The notes under the pieces were generated by a model. The model made no database searches, was not told where the DNA came from, and was given only the letters and a program-made list of their open reading frames with translations. From Lachnospiraceae bacterium (GTDB lineage: Bacteria > Bacillota > Clostridia > Lachnospirales > Lachnospiraceae): a stretch of DNA of 64,000 bases. A program made the position numbers and the translations under genes. Numbering within the stretch: the first letter of the stretch is position 1; each line of letters starts with the position of its first letter. The stretch is from assembly GCA_025758065.1 (NCBI GenBank), contig CP107199.1, positions 3,197,501-3,261,500 of the forward strand, given 5' to 3'. Of the stretch, positions 27,300-37,057 are shown one piece after another.

Positions 27300-29126
27300 A
27301 TGCGTTTACACGAAAATAATAACGAAGAAGACGAACTGCAGCGTCTGCGGGCCCGCAGACAGGGAACGGACCGAAGCAGACGTCCTGTATCCAGAGCTTC
27401 AAAATCTGCATCATCCAGAACAGAATATGGGACAACCGACAGACAGACAAGAACTGTAAATCCTACATATGATGAAGACTATTATGAGGAAGAAGATTAC
27501 GACTATGATGAGGACTATACAGAAAACTCTGGATCTGATGGTCTAAAAGTTCCTTTTCAAAATGAAAACCACAGACGCCCCAGGATGACCTCTGCCGGTT
27601 CATATACTGCAGGACAACAGACTGCGTTTAAAAACAAAAGTTCAAGAGACACTATAGCGAAGCGCCAGACTGCCCAGACTGCAGCAAGCCGGCGGGAGAA
27701 TCATTCCGGTGCTTACAATTCCAACACCTCCAATGGTTCCGGCACTTACAAAAAAACTTCCAGAAAACGTAAAAAAGCAAAATGGCCTGCAATTCTTTTA
27801 TGCCTGCTTGCTGTGATCTGTGTATACGGTGGATGGACTTTCCTTCACAGATCCACTGGCTACTGGAATATAGCAGTATTTGGCGTAGACAGTCGTGACG
27901 GAAATACAAAAAATGCATTGGCTGACGTCCAGGTACTCTGCAGCATCAATCAGAAAAACGGCGATATAAAGCTGGTAAGTGTTTACCGCGATACCTATTT
28001 AAAGATTGATTCCAAAGGAAGCTACCATAAGATCAATGAGGCTTATTTTAAAGGAGGACACAAACAGGCCGTATCAGCCCTGGAAGAAAATCTGGATCTT
28101 AAGATTGATGATTATGCAACATTTAACTGGAAAGCAGTAGCACAGGCTATCAATGTTTTAGGCGGTGTGGATATTGATATCACCCAGCCGGAATTTAAGT
28201 ATATCAATGCATTTATTACAGAAACCGTTAATTCTACAGGTATTGGTTCTACCCAGTTAGCAAGTGCAGGGCTAAATCATTTAGACGGTGTACAGGCAGT
28301 TGCTTACTGCAGACTGCGTCTGATGGATACTGATTTCCAGCGTACAGAACGTCAGCGAAAAGTTATTTCCCTGGCTCTTGAAAAGGCCAAGCAGGCAGAC
28401 CTGGCTACCCGTACCAATCTGGTAAAGGCGATCCTTCCGCAGATCTCTACCAGCGTGGGAATTGATGATGTTTTGCCACTGGCAAAGAATGTAAGCAAGT
28501 ACCATATCGGTGAAACTGCAGGATTCCCATTTACACAAAAAACAAAAAAAATGGGGAAAATGGACTGCGTTATCCCTGTTACACTGGAAAGCAATGTAGT
28601 TACGCTGCATCAGTTTCTTTATGGAGAAGACGCTTTATATAGTCCTTCTTCCACTGTAAAGAAGATCAGTGATCATATTGCAGAGGAATCTGGCTTTTAT
28701 AAAGGCGGCAAGGCAGCTCCGACCTCCTCTGGCTCAGGAAAATCAGACAGCAAGGGACAGTCATCGGGAAACAGTAAAAAGGATTCACCGTCACCTGCCC
28801 AGACAGCAGCCCAGACAGCAGCTGCCGAAAGTTCTGAGGCGGAGGAAACAATAGATGAAACCAGTGCAGAAACCGACGAGACCGCAGCAGAAGAGAGTAA
28901 CTCAGCTATCATTGAAAAGCTGGATGACCCAAAGGTTGAGAAAGAAACCACCAGTGCATCTGAGGGTGGTCCCGGCACCGTAAAACCAAAAGAAACAGAA
29001 AAAGCCACTGAAACAACAGCTGATGATTCTTCTAAAGGACCTGGTATGCAGGAAACTGTCAGCAATTCAGGAAACACTTCTGGTGAAAACACCGAAAAAG
29101 CCGACCTTATTGGTCCGGGAGTGTAA
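27300..29126 (+). CDS. LytR-CpsA-Psr (LCP) family protein
   Basis: LCP enzymes attach undecaprenyl-linked glycopolymers to peptidoglycan. The 608-residue product has a long, charged cytoplasmic N-terminus (1-160, with acidic EEDYDYDEDY), one membrane segment (WPAILLCLLAVICVYGGWTF), an LCP catalytic domain (~180-430, with VSVYRDTYLKI, GGVDIDI and CRLRLMDTDFQRTERQRKVI), and a Ser/Thr/Glu-rich disordered tail (~450-608). The arginines and aspartates of the active site are present. The leader carries two repeats. Confidence 0.93.
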   Translation: MRLHENNNEEDELQRLRARRQGTDRSRRPVSRASKSASSRTEYGTTDRQTRTVNPTYDEDYYEEEDYDYDEDYTENSGSDGLKVPFQNENHRRPRMTSAGSYTAGQQTAFKNKSSRDTIAKRQTAQTAASRRENHSGAYNSNTSNGSGTYKKTSRKRKKAKWPAILLCLLAVICVYGGWTFLHRSTGYWNIAVFGVDSRDGNTKNALADVQVLCSINQKNGDIKLVSVYRDTYLKIDSKGSYHKINEAYFKGGHKQAVSALEENLDLKIDDYATFNWKAVAQAINVLGGVDIDITQPEFKYINAFITETVNSTGIGSTQLASAGLNHLDGVQAVAYCRLRLMDTDFQRTERQRKVISLALEKAKQADLATRTNLVKAILPQISTSVGIDDVLPLAKNVSKYHIGETAGFPFTQKTKKMGKMDCVIPVTLESNVVTLHQFLYGEDALYSPSSTVKKISDHIAEESGFYKGGKAAPTSSGSGKSDSKGQSSGNSKKDSPSPAQTAAQTAAAESSEAEETIDETSAETDETAAEESNSAIIEKLDDPKVEKETTSASEGGPGTVKPKETEKATETTADDSSKGPGMQETVSNSGNTSGENTEKADLIGPGV

Positions 29127-29284
29127 TTCCAATATTGAATTTATCAAATGTCTATGTTAAAATATTTTATAGAGTTGTGGAAGTGACAACGACACTTACA
29201 ACTGATTTTCATTTTTGATGATTTCACGTCACGATGACATATCCGTTTACTAAACAACATGATTGCGAAAGAAGAGATGTTACT

Positions 29285-29542
29285 ATGATAAGTTGCCATT
29301 ACGTTATTTCAACAAATCACGGACTACATGCTGCCAATGCCATGAGTATAAGCCGTGCCGCCTCTGAATACCAGTGCAAGATCACATTGGGAAGTTCTAG
29401 AGGAGTTGCAGACTGTAAAAATGTCCTTTCTTTGATGAGCCTTGGCGCTAAACAGGGAGACTCTCTGGTACTGACCGCAGACGGGCCTGATGAAAAACAG
29501 GCGGTGGGGTATTTAAGCGGAATATTACGAACAATCTTGTAA
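29285..29542 (+). CDS. HPr-like phosphocarrier with altered key residues
   Basis: An 85-residue HPr-fold protein (PF00381-like). His15 is kept in NHGLHAANAM, but the usual HARPA is HAANA, so Arg17 is Ala and Pro18 is Asn. At the regulatory Ser46 position Asn is found (CKNVLSLMSLG), so HPr kinase could not act there. The start at 29285 gives exact HPr length and register; a longer frame starts at 29234. It may be a non-PTS paralogue. It lies between the LCP gene and the CRISPR locus and is probably unrelated to it. Confidence 0.85.
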   Translation: MISCHYVISTNHGLHAANAMSISRAASEYQCKITLGSSRGVADCKNVLSLMSLGAKQGDSLVLTADGPDEKQAVGYLSGILRTIL

Positions 29543-29551
29543 TGAATTTTG

Positions 29552-29580
29552 TTGACGAAAACGCAAATATACGGTATATT
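29552..29580 (+). promoter_or_regulatory. tracrRNA promoter
   Basis: TTGACG, a 17-bp spacer and TATATT, ending about 7 bp before the anti-repeat. No coding sequence follows for 250 bp, so the promoter fits the small RNA. Confidence 0.82.
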
Positions 29581-29586
29581 AAATAT

Positions 29587-29703
29587 AAGTTTAGCCCATA
29601 CTAAATTTACATCATAAGTTCAAATAAAAATTTATTCAAATCACCATGGTAACATGGTCCACAGTGTGTGGGAAAACTGCTCCTGAAAAGGAGCAGTTTT
29701 TTT
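29587..29703 (+). ncRNA. tracrRNA of the type II-A CRISPR system
   Basis: The anti-repeat at 29588-29625 complements the CRISPR repeat: CCCATAC, then ATTTACATCAT, then a short mismatch, then CAAA. Downstream are two small hairpins (CCATG/CATGG at 29644-29657 and CCACA/TGTGG at 29659-29671) and a rho-independent terminator (AAAACTGCTCC/GGAGCAGTTTT plus T run, 29673-29703). This is the usual layout: anti-repeat, nexus-type hairpins, terminator. It is about 115 nt, upstream of and codirectional with cas9. The 5' end is inferred from the promoter. Confidence 0.9.
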
Positions 29704-29833
29704 ATGTATTTTTGTTCATTTTTCTACATTTTTCTTTTATGTTCCCCTCACTCATGTTATAATAAGTACAATAAATATGTAGCATTTCATTATACAATAT
29801 CTGTAAATGACTAATACGGAGGTATTTATTTAT

Positions 29834-32800
29834 ATGAAAAATGATTATTATGTAGGACTTGATCTTGGAAGTGGTTCCGTAGGATGGGCTGTTACTGATC
29901 CTGATTATCATCTTCTCCGTTCACATGGAAAAGCTTTATGGGGTGTCCGCTTATTTGATACTGCAAAAACAGCAGAAGAACGACGTGTATTTCGTACTTC
30001 ACGTAGAAGACTACAACGCCGCAACTGGAGATTAAATCTTTTACAGCAGATTTTCGTAGATGAAATAAACAAAATAGACGATGGTTTTTTCCGTCGCTTA
30101 AAAGAAAGCCGCTATCTACCAGAAGATAAACATAATACAGATGGAAGTATACCAGATCTTCCTTATTCACTGTTTATAGATAAGTCATATACAGATAAAG
30201 ATTACCATCGTCAATTTCCGACTATCTATCATCTGCGTAAATGGCTTATGGAAACAGATACGACACCTGACATCCGTCTGGTCTATCTCGCATTTCATCA
30301 TATGCTAAAACACAGAGGACATTTTCTGTTTTCCGGAAGTATTGATGAAATCCGCAATTTTAATAATGTATTTAAACAGCTGTCTGATGCATTACGATCA
30401 GAAGATCTTCCCTTTAATTACAATTTTACAGAAGATCAGGTAGAAAAAGCAGAACTCCTGTTAAAAAATAGTCAACTTACAAAGTCACAGAAAAAAACTT
30501 TACTTATCCAATTATTCAACGAAAAAACTCCCTGCGAAAAAGCAGTTTATACTTTACTGGCCGGTGGTACTGCAAAACTAAGCGACCTTTTAGGTGACGA
30601 ACTTTTAAATGATTCCGAAAAGCCCAAAATATCTTTTACAGATGCTTCTTATGATGACTATGTTGATTCCCTTCAAAGTACACTTGGAGAACGTTACCAT
30701 ATTATAGAGGCTCTAAAAGCTGTTTATGACTGGGCAGTTTTAGCGGATATTCTGAAAGGCTTTTCCTCTATTTCAGAAGCAAAAGTAGCAACATATGAAA
30801 AACACCATAATGATCTGGTTTATTTAAAAAAGCTTGTTAAAGAAAACCTTTCAGTAACTGACTACAAAGAATTATTTGTACAGACCAATGAAAAACTGTC
30901 TAATTACAGTGCCTATATTGGAATGACGAAAAAAAACGGTAAAAAGCAATCATTGGAAAATAAATTATGCTCAAAGGAGGATTTTTATTCTTATTTAAAA
31001 AAACACGTTCTAGCTTGCATAGCAGATGAAACAAAAACTGCATTTCTTAAAGCAGAAATAGAATATGGAACATTTCTTCCAAAACAAACCACCAAGGATA
31101 ACAGTGTCATACCAAACCAGCTTCATTTATATGAATTTGATCGGATCATAGCTAATTTGGCTGATCGGATTCCCATGCTAAAAGAACAAAAAGACAAGCT
31201 TCGTTCCCTTCTCACATTCCGCATCCCCTATTATATCGGACCTTTAAACGGTATTGTAAAAAACGGCGAACGCACCAACTGGATGCAAAGAAAATCAGAA
31301 GGAACCATTTATCCATGGAATTTTTCAGAAATCGTTGATGAAGAAGAAAGTGCGAGACATTTTATCCAACGAATGACTAATCATTGTACCTATCTGCCAA
31401 CGGAAGACGTACTACCAAAGTATTCACCTATGTACAGCCGTTTTATGGTACTGAATGAATTAAATAACCTTCGGTTGGATGGACAAGCCATTTCTGTTCC
31501 TTTAAAACAGCAGATATTTACAGAGCTTTTTATGAAGAAGCGGAAAGTAACTCAGAAAAGTTTAAAACAATATCTGGTACGGGAAGGCATTGCAAAAAAA
31601 GAAGTTGAAATAACAGGCATTGATGGGGACTTTAAGGGTTCTTTGACAGCGTATCTTGATTTTAAAGAAAAGCTCACAGGAATGCCGCTTAATACAAGTG
31701 ATATGGAAATTCTGGTTTTAAATATCACATTATTTGGTGATGATAAGCGTCTGTTAAGTAAACGTCTTTCCCGGTTATTTCCTAAACTGACTGACAAACA
31801 GCGCAATAGTATATGCAATCTTCCTTACAGAGGTTGGGGACGTCTTTCATCTGCTTTTTTAAATGAACTGACCGCAATTTCTCCTGAAACAGGGGAAAAC
31901 TGGACTATTTTACGAACACTTTGGGAAACCAATGATAATCTGATGCAGATTTTAAGTGATAAATATGATTTTGCGGATGCCATTGAAAAACAAAATCAGG
32001 AAAACGGAGATCTTCCACAAACATTATCGTATGAATTGATTGATCGCCAACCATTATCTCCAGCTGTAAAACGCCAGGTATGGCAGACAATCCTTATTAT
32101 AAAAGAATTATGTCAGGCGAAAAAACAGCCACCTAAACGGATTTTTATTGAAATGGCCCGTGAAAAGCAAAATACTGATCGAACCGTTTCACGTAGAAAA
32201 CAACTGATCGATCTATATCAAAGCTGTAAAAAAGAAGAACGTGATTGGATCAATGAATTAAACGAGAAAAATGACTCTGATTTAAGAAGAGATAAGCTGT
32301 ATTTATACTATGTTCAGATGGGACGTTGTATGTACTCTGGTGAACCAATTGAATTAAGTGATCTGTGGAATGATCAAAAGTATGATATCGATCATATTTA
32401 TCCTCAATCAAAGGTAATGGATGATAGTCTAGACAATCGTGTTTTAGTAAAACGCACCTATAATGCTGATAAAACAGATATTTATCCTATTTCGGAGGAT
32501 ATCCGAAAGAAACAGACACCATTCTGGAAAATGTTGCTGGAAAAGAAATTTATTTCTGAAGAGAAATATCATCGTCTTACCAGAAACACTGGTTTTGAAC
32601 CTTCAGAATTAGCTGGTTTTATTGCAAGGCAGTTGGTAGAAACACGGCAGAGTACAAAAGCAGTTGCAAGTATATTAAAACAGTTCTTACCAGATACTGA
32701 AATAGTATATGTAAAGGCCAAAACTGTATCGCAGTTCCGTCAGGATTTTCATTTTATTAAAGTGCGTGACATGAATGATTTTCATCATGCCAAAGATGCT

Positions 32801-33856
32801 TATTTGAATATTGTAGTCGGAAATGTGTATTTTACAAAATTTACCAAGAATGCTATGTGGTATGTAAAAGAGCATCCAGGACGCAGTTACAATTTACAAA
32901 AAATGTTTACAGCAGGTGTTGTGGAACGAAATGGCCAGACTGCCTGGACACCGGGGGAAAATGGATCCATTAATATAGTCCGACAGGTTATGGGAAGGAA
33001 TAATGTGATTATTACCCGGAGAAGTTATGAAGTAAGTGGTGGCTTATTTGACCAGCAACTTCTTAAAAAAGGAAAAGGACAGGTTCCGGTTAAAAGCAGT
33101 GATCCTAGATTGAGGGATATTGAAAAGTATGGAGGATATAATAAGGAAACGGGGGCTTATTTTACTCTGGTACAGTCAAAGGATAAAAAGGGAAATCTTA
33201 TCCGTACAATAGAGTTTGTGCCCTTACGTTTAAAAGATTCTTTGGAAAAAAATGAAATGGCGATGAAAACTTATATGGCAGATGAACATGGATTAAACGA
33301 ACCTGAAATATTGCTTTCTAAAATCCAGATTGATACTTTATTCTGCATTGATGGCTTTTATATGTGGTTATCTGGAAGAACAGGAAGGCAGTTGGTTTTT
33401 AAAAATGCAAATCAGTTAATTCTTTCGGAAAAGAACACTGCTACGTTAAAAAAGGTATTAAAGTTTATTTCCAGAAGAAAAGAAAATAAAGAATTACAAA
33501 TCTATCCTTCAGATGAATTGACAAATGAATCTTTGACGCAATTATATGATCAATTTCTGGATAAACTTAAAAATACTATTTACAGTAGTCGTCTATCTGC
33601 ACAGATTAAATCTTTAGAAGATAAAAAGGAAGTTTTTGAACAGTTATCACCAGAAGATAAATGTACCGTACTTTCGGAAATTTTACACATGTTTCAATGT
33701 CAGAGTGCTTCTGCCAATCTAAAACTTATTGATGGACCAGGAAGTGCAGGTATTTTAGTTCTAAATAGTGATATCACAAAATGCAAACATATCCAGATCA
33801 TCCATCAGTCACCCGCTGGTCTTTATGAACAGGTGCTGAATTTAAATCAACTATGA
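29834..33856 (+). CDS. cas9: CRISPR-associated endonuclease Cas9 (type II-A)
   Basis: A 1340-residue Cas9, RNA-guided double-strand DNA nuclease. RuvC-I is GLDLGSGSVGWAV with Asp10. The arginine-rich bridge helix is RRVFRTSRRRLQRRNWRL. RuvC-II is FIEMAREKQN with Glu773. The HNH motif YDIDHIYPQSKVMDDSLDNR has His854. RuvC-III is HHAKDAYLN with Asp988. All catalytic residues are intact and spaced as in S. pyogenes Cas9. I start at 29834, about 11 nt after CGGAGG; the frame opens at 29807. TATAAT at 29758-29763 may be its -10 box. It overlaps cas1 by 4 bp. Confidence 0.98.
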   Translation: MKNDYYVGLDLGSGSVGWAVTDPDYHLLRSHGKALWGVRLFDTAKTAEERRVFRTSRRRLQRRNWRLNLLQQIFVDEINKIDDGFFRRLKESRYLPEDKHNTDGSIPDLPYSLFIDKSYTDKDYHRQFPTIYHLRKWLMETDTTPDIRLVYLAFHHMLKHRGHFLFSGSIDEIRNFNNVFKQLSDALRSEDLPFNYNFTEDQVEKAELLLKNSQLTKSQKKTLLIQLFNEKTPCEKAVYTLLAGGTAKLSDLLGDELLNDSEKPKISFTDASYDDYVDSLQSTLGERYHIIEALKAVYDWAVLADILKGFSSISEAKVATYEKHHNDLVYLKKLVKENLSVTDYKELFVQTNEKLSNYSAYIGMTKKNGKKQSLENKLCSKEDFYSYLKKHVLACIADETKTAFLKAEIEYGTFLPKQTTKDNSVIPNQLHLYEFDRIIANLADRIPMLKEQKDKLRSLLTFRIPYYIGPLNGIVKNGERTNWMQRKSEGTIYPWNFSEIVDEEESARHFIQRMTNHCTYLPTEDVLPKYSPMYSRFMVLNELNNLRLDGQAISVPLKQQIFTELFMKKRKVTQKSLKQYLVREGIAKKEVEITGIDGDFKGSLTAYLDFKEKLTGMPLNTSDMEILVLNITLFGDDKRLLSKRLSRLFPKLTDKQRNSICNLPYRGWGRLSSAFLNELTAISPETGENWTILRTLWETNDNLMQILSDKYDFADAIEKQNQENGDLPQTLSYELIDRQPLSPAVKRQVWQTILIIKELCQAKKQPPKRIFIEMAREKQNTDRTVSRRKQLIDLYQSCKKEERDWINELNEKNDSDLRRDKLYLYYVQMGRCMYSGEPIELSDLWNDQKYDIDHIYPQSKVMDDSLDNRVLVKRTYNADKTDIYPISEDIRKKQTPFWKMLLEKKFISEEKYHRLTRNTGFEPSELAGFIARQLVETRQSTKAVASILKQFLPDTEIVYVKAKTVSQFRQDFHFIKVRDMNDFHHAKDAYLNIVVGNVYFTKFTKNAMWYVKEHPGRSYNLQKMFTAGVVERNGQTAWTPGENGSINIVRQVMGRNNVIITRRSYEVSGGLFDQQLLKKGKGQVPVKSSDPRLRDIEKYGGYNKETGAYFTLVQSKDKKGNLIRTIEFVPLRLKDSLEKNEMAMKTYMADEHGLNEPEILLSKIQIDTLFCIDGFYMWLSGRTGRQLVFKNANQLILSEKNTATLKKVLKFISRRKENKELQIYPSDELTNESLTQLYDQFLDKLKNTIYSSRLSAQIKSLEDKKEVFEQLSPEDKCTVLSEILHMFQCQSASANLKLIDGPGSAGILVLNSDITKCKHIQIIHQSPAGLYEQVLNLNQL

Positions 33857-34728
33857 GCTGGAGAATTGTTGTGATCACCAGAAGAGCCAAGTTGGATCAT
33901 CAACTTGGCTATCTGGTGATCCGTACGGAAGAGATAGTAAAAATCCATTTAAGTGAAATATCCACACTTTTAATTGAATCTACAGCCGTTTCGCTTACTA
34001 CCAGTTTACTTGCAGAATTAACTAAACGAAAAATCAAGGTTATATTTTGCGATGAGAAAAGAAACCCCTCATCAGAACTTGTAGGATATTATGGCAGCCA
34101 TGACACCAGTAATAAAGTACGCAGCCAGATTCAATGGGGGATTCAAACGAAAGAAGCTGTATGGACAGAAATTGTTACTGAAAAGATACGAAAACAAAAA
34201 GAACTATTGGAATTTCTAGGAAAGGATGAATCAAAACTTCTTCATTCTTATTTACAGGAAATACGTTGGAATGACGAGAGCAACCGCGAGGGTCACGCCG
34301 CAAAAGTTTATTTTAATGCTTTGTTTGGTCTTGATTTCACACGGACTGCAGAAAATCCTACTAATGCTGCATTAAACTATGGTTACAGTATTTTGCTTTC
34401 TGCTTTTGCCAGAGAGATTACTTCAAATGGTTATATCACACAGCTCGGCCTTTTTCACGATAATATGTTTAATCAATTTAACCTGGCTTCTGATTTAATG
34501 GAGCCTTTCCGCATTTTAATAGACAGAGCAGTCATTATGATGTATCCCATAGAAGATCTTGATCATGAAGGAAAAATGTTTCTTGTTAATACATTAAATC
34601 AGGAAGTGGAAATTGATGGTCGTAAACAGTATGTAAACAATGCGATCAAGATTTATTGCAAAAGTGTATTTGATGCTTTAAATGAGAATGATAGTTCCCT
34701 GATTCAGTTTTATAGATTTGAGTTATAG
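33853..34728 (+). CDS. cas1: CRISPR-associated endonuclease Cas1
   Basis: A 291-residue type II Cas1, the integrase subunit of spacer acquisition. Conserved metal-site regions are visible around GHAAKVYFNALFG and GLFHDNMFNQFNLASDLMEP. It overlaps cas9 (ATGA) and is followed by cas2. Confidence 0.97.
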   Translation: MSWRIVVITRRAKLDHQLGYLVIRTEEIVKIHLSEISTLLIESTAVSLTTSLLAELTKRKIKVIFCDEKRNPSSELVGYYGSHDTSNKVRSQIQWGIQTKEAVWTEIVTEKIRKQKELLEFLGKDESKLLHSYLQEIRWNDESNREGHAAKVYFNALFGLDFTRTAENPTNAALNYGYSILLSAFAREITSNGYITQLGLFHDNMFNQFNLASDLMEPFRILIDRAVIMMYPIEDLDHEGKMFLVNTLNQEVEIDGRKQYVNNAIKIYCKSVFDALNENDSSLIQFYRFEL

Positions 34729-34732
34729 ATTT

Positions 34733-35038
34733 ATGAGAATACTTGTCTTTTTTGATTTACCAGTACTTACAAGTGAGCAGAGGCGGGAATATGTACATTT
34801 TCGTAGATTTTTGATTAAAAATGGATTTATGATGCTCCAAGAATCTGTATATTGTAAACTTGCTCTTAATACAACAGCTGTAAATAGTATTGTAGATCAT
34901 GTTCATAAAAATAAACCTCCTGAAGGACTGGTCCAGTTACTTACTGTAACAGAAAAACAATATGCCAAAATGGATCTGATCGTTGGTGAAATAAAAAGTG
35001 AAGTTTTAAACAGTGATGAAAGGCTGGTGATTCTTTGA
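34733..35038 (+). CDS. cas2: CRISPR-associated protein Cas2
   Basis: A 101-residue Cas2 with the ferredoxin-like N-terminus MRILVFFDLPVLTSEQRREY and the FLIKNGFMMLQESVY strand. It bridges Cas1 dimers in the integration complex. The ATG at 34733 gives the canonical N-terminus; five more codons are open upstream. It overlaps csn2 by 4 bp. Confidence 0.96.
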   Translation: MRILVFFDLPVLTSEQRREYVHFRRFLIKNGFMMLQESVYCKLALNTTAVNSIVDHVHKNKPPEGLVQLLTVTEKQYAKMDLIVGEIKSEVLNSDERLVIL

Positions 35039-35685
35039 TGTTTTCTTTGAAATTAGTACATAAAGATTTGGAACATCAAATAAATCTCTCCCCTGGCAAA
35101 GGATGCTTATGGATTATAGAATCTCCAGAATATTTTATGGAATATATCCAAGATTTATATAAAGCAATAATAGCAGGAGAGGAGAGCAGCTTTGTTTTAT
35201 CACTGAAAGAAAAAGAAAAGGAGCTTTCCCTTTTTAAATCAGCTGAAATTATAACAGATCCATTTTCTATTGATTTAAATGACCGACGTATACAGAAAAA
35301 ACTATATTCCGAATTGGAAAAAATAGCTTGCGGAGAAATATTGTATACACAAACACAAAATATATTAAGTTCCCTTCAGGAATATTTTTTCCAGATAGAA
35401 GAGGAAAGCGAATATTGTCTGGAAACCGATTTGAATATTGACATTGTCAGTGTTATGAAAGCTTCTGGAATCCGTCTGGCTGTATTTGGAGATACATTTT
35501 TAGAAAAGCTTATACAATATATAAAAATAATGGCCGGATTACTGGAAAAGAAACTAATTATTTTCATTAACCTGTGCAGCTATTTAAATAAATCACAGCT
35601 TTCTCAAGTACTAGAAACTGCAGAATATAACGAAATTGCTTTATTGCTAATAGAAAATCATCCAGGGATTTCGCTTTTAAGATAA
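35035..35685 (+). CDS. csn2: Type II-A adaptation protein Csn2
   Basis: A 216-residue Csn2, the ring-forming, DNA-end-binding protein that defines subtype II-A. It follows cas2 with a 4-bp overlap. Characteristic stretches include SPGKGCLWIIESPEYFMEYI and a central strand LEKKLIIFINLCSYLNKSQL. Length fits the short Csn2 group. Confidence 0.92.
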   Translation: MMFSLKLVHKDLEHQINLSPGKGCLWIIESPEYFMEYIQDLYKAIIAGEESSFVLSLKEKEKELSLFKSAEIITDPFSIDLNDRRIQKKLYSELEKIACGEILYTQTQNILSSLQEYFFQIEEESEYCLETDLNIDIVSVMKASGIRLAVFGDTFLEKLIQYIKIMAGLLEKKLIIFINLCSYLNKSQLSQVLETAEYNEIALLLIENHPGISLLR

Positions 35686-35729
35686 AAAGTTCCCCGTTTT
35701 GCAAGGGATCCATCTGGCAGAACGGGGAA
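35684..35729 (-). terminator. Hairpin after csn2 with its U-tract on the minus strand
   Basis: TTCCCCGTTTTGC pairs with GCAGAACGGGGAA (one mismatch). The T run lies on the minus-strand side, so it would stop minus-strand transcripts. On the plus strand it is a hairpin without a U-tract. Confidence 0.5.
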
Positions 35730-35875
35730 TTCTCATATTGAATAAAAAGTTACTGTTTTTTCTGCATAAGCAATCAAAAAGGACACCTTTTATTGTATAA
35801 TTATGTTACCCACAAAACAACACGAAAGAAGGTGTCCTTAATGAAAAATTAGCATTAAAGAAGCTGCTAACTTAT

Positions 35876-37057
35876 ATGAAAAGTGTATATAAAATCCCGG
35901 AGAAAATCAAGGGGTTATCGGACAAAAGAAAAAGAAGAACGATCCCATTATTTAATATCGTCATGCCGGCACTGCTCTTTCTGATGCTGCAGTATGAGAG
36001 TTTTCATACAGTTTTTTCTGCGCCTGAAAGTATGGGAAAACGATTGAAAAACTGCATACATGGAAAAATACCTAAAATTGATGCGGTCCGTGACCTTCTT
36101 ACCCAGATAGATCCAGATGAGATCCGTGAGATCCACGACCAGACGATCGATATCATAAAAAGCAACCGTGTATTTCGGGAAGGGACTATAGGTGGATATG
36201 TTGTAGCCGGTATCGATGGAGTGGAATTGTTCAACAGCACAAAAAAGTCCTGTTCGGACTGCCTTAGCCGGAAAAACCGTGCAGGTGAAACAGAATATTT
36301 CCACCGGAGCGTGGTCTGTATGACAGTAGGAAAAACGCCACATGTAATCCTGGGCCAGGAAATGTTAAAACCGAGGGACGGAGCGGAAAAAGATGAAGGA
36401 GAACTGACAGGAGGAAAAAAGCTGATCAGACGTCTGAAGGAAAGACACGGACATTTCGCAGATGTGATCGTAGCAGATGCGCTGTATCTGAATGCCCCAT
36501 TTATCAATACGATAAAAGAGTGCGGACTGGATGCGGTGATCCGACTAAAAGATGAACGAAGGGAACTGTTTCAGGATGCGGAAAGCCTGTTTAAGCGGGA
36601 TGAGGGGAAAAAAAGGTCGTTTACCTGTGGAAAAAAGAATATAGAAGTCTGGGATCTTTCAGGATTTGAGATAGATAATAGTCCCCATAAGCTTCGTGTG
36701 ATCCGATATCATGAAAGCTGGAAAGAAAACGAACGCCGGATGTGGCTGGTAACGACTCTGGATCAAGGGGAACCTCGGGTTTTATGGGAGATGATGAACC
36801 GAAGATGGGATATAGAAGAGAATGGATTCCACCAGTTGAAAACGTATTATCACGCAAAACATTGCTATTGCCATGCAGCAACAGAAGTAATATTTGATCT
36901 GATGATCATCGGCTTCAACATGAGAGAATTATACCTGTATCGCCGTATTCAAAGATTTAAAGAAAGTGGAATCAGCCGAAAAAGTGTGAACCGGAAGTTT
37001 TGTGATGAGCTATTATTGGAAAAAGTAAAAAGTATCTTGTATGAAAAGGGCGGATAG
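35876..37057 (+). CDS. DDE transposase, IS4-like
   Basis: A 393-residue transposase. GYVVAGIDGVELFNS and VIVADALYLNAPF give two acidic residues, and NRRWDIEENGFHQLKTYYHA resembles the YREK/E region of IS4-type DDE enzymes. The frame is open upstream through codons reading LNEKLALKKLLTY without a good start, so the true start may be lost or non-standard. A 9-bp inverted pair (GGACACCTT/AAGGTGTCC) lies at 35780-35838. I could not define the IS ends. It separates csn2 from the CRISPR leader. Confidence 0.82.
   Translation: MKSVYKIPEKIKGLSDKRKRRTIPLFNIVMPALLFLMLQYESFHTVFSAPESMGKRLKNCIHGKIPKIDAVRDLLTQIDPDEIREIHDQTIDIIKSNRVFREGTIGGYVVAGIDGVELFNSTKKSCSDCLSRKNRAGETEYFHRSVVCMTVGKTPHVILGQEMLKPRDGAEKDEGELTGGKKLIRRLKERHGHFADVIVADALYLNAPFINTIKECGLDAVIRLKDERRELFQDAESLFKRDEGKKRSFTCGKKNIEVWDLSGFEIDNSPHKLRVIRYHESWKENERRMWLVTTLDQGEPRVLWEMMNRRWDIEENGFHQLKTYYHAKHCYCHAATEVIFDLMIIGFNMRELYLYRRIQRFKESGISRKSVNRKFCDELLLEKVKSILYEKGG

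Noticed and set aside
35684..35729. Hairpin after csn2 as the terminator of the cas operon
   Set aside because: The U-tract lies on the minus-strand side, so plus-strand termination is not supported; listed only as a minus-strand hairpin.
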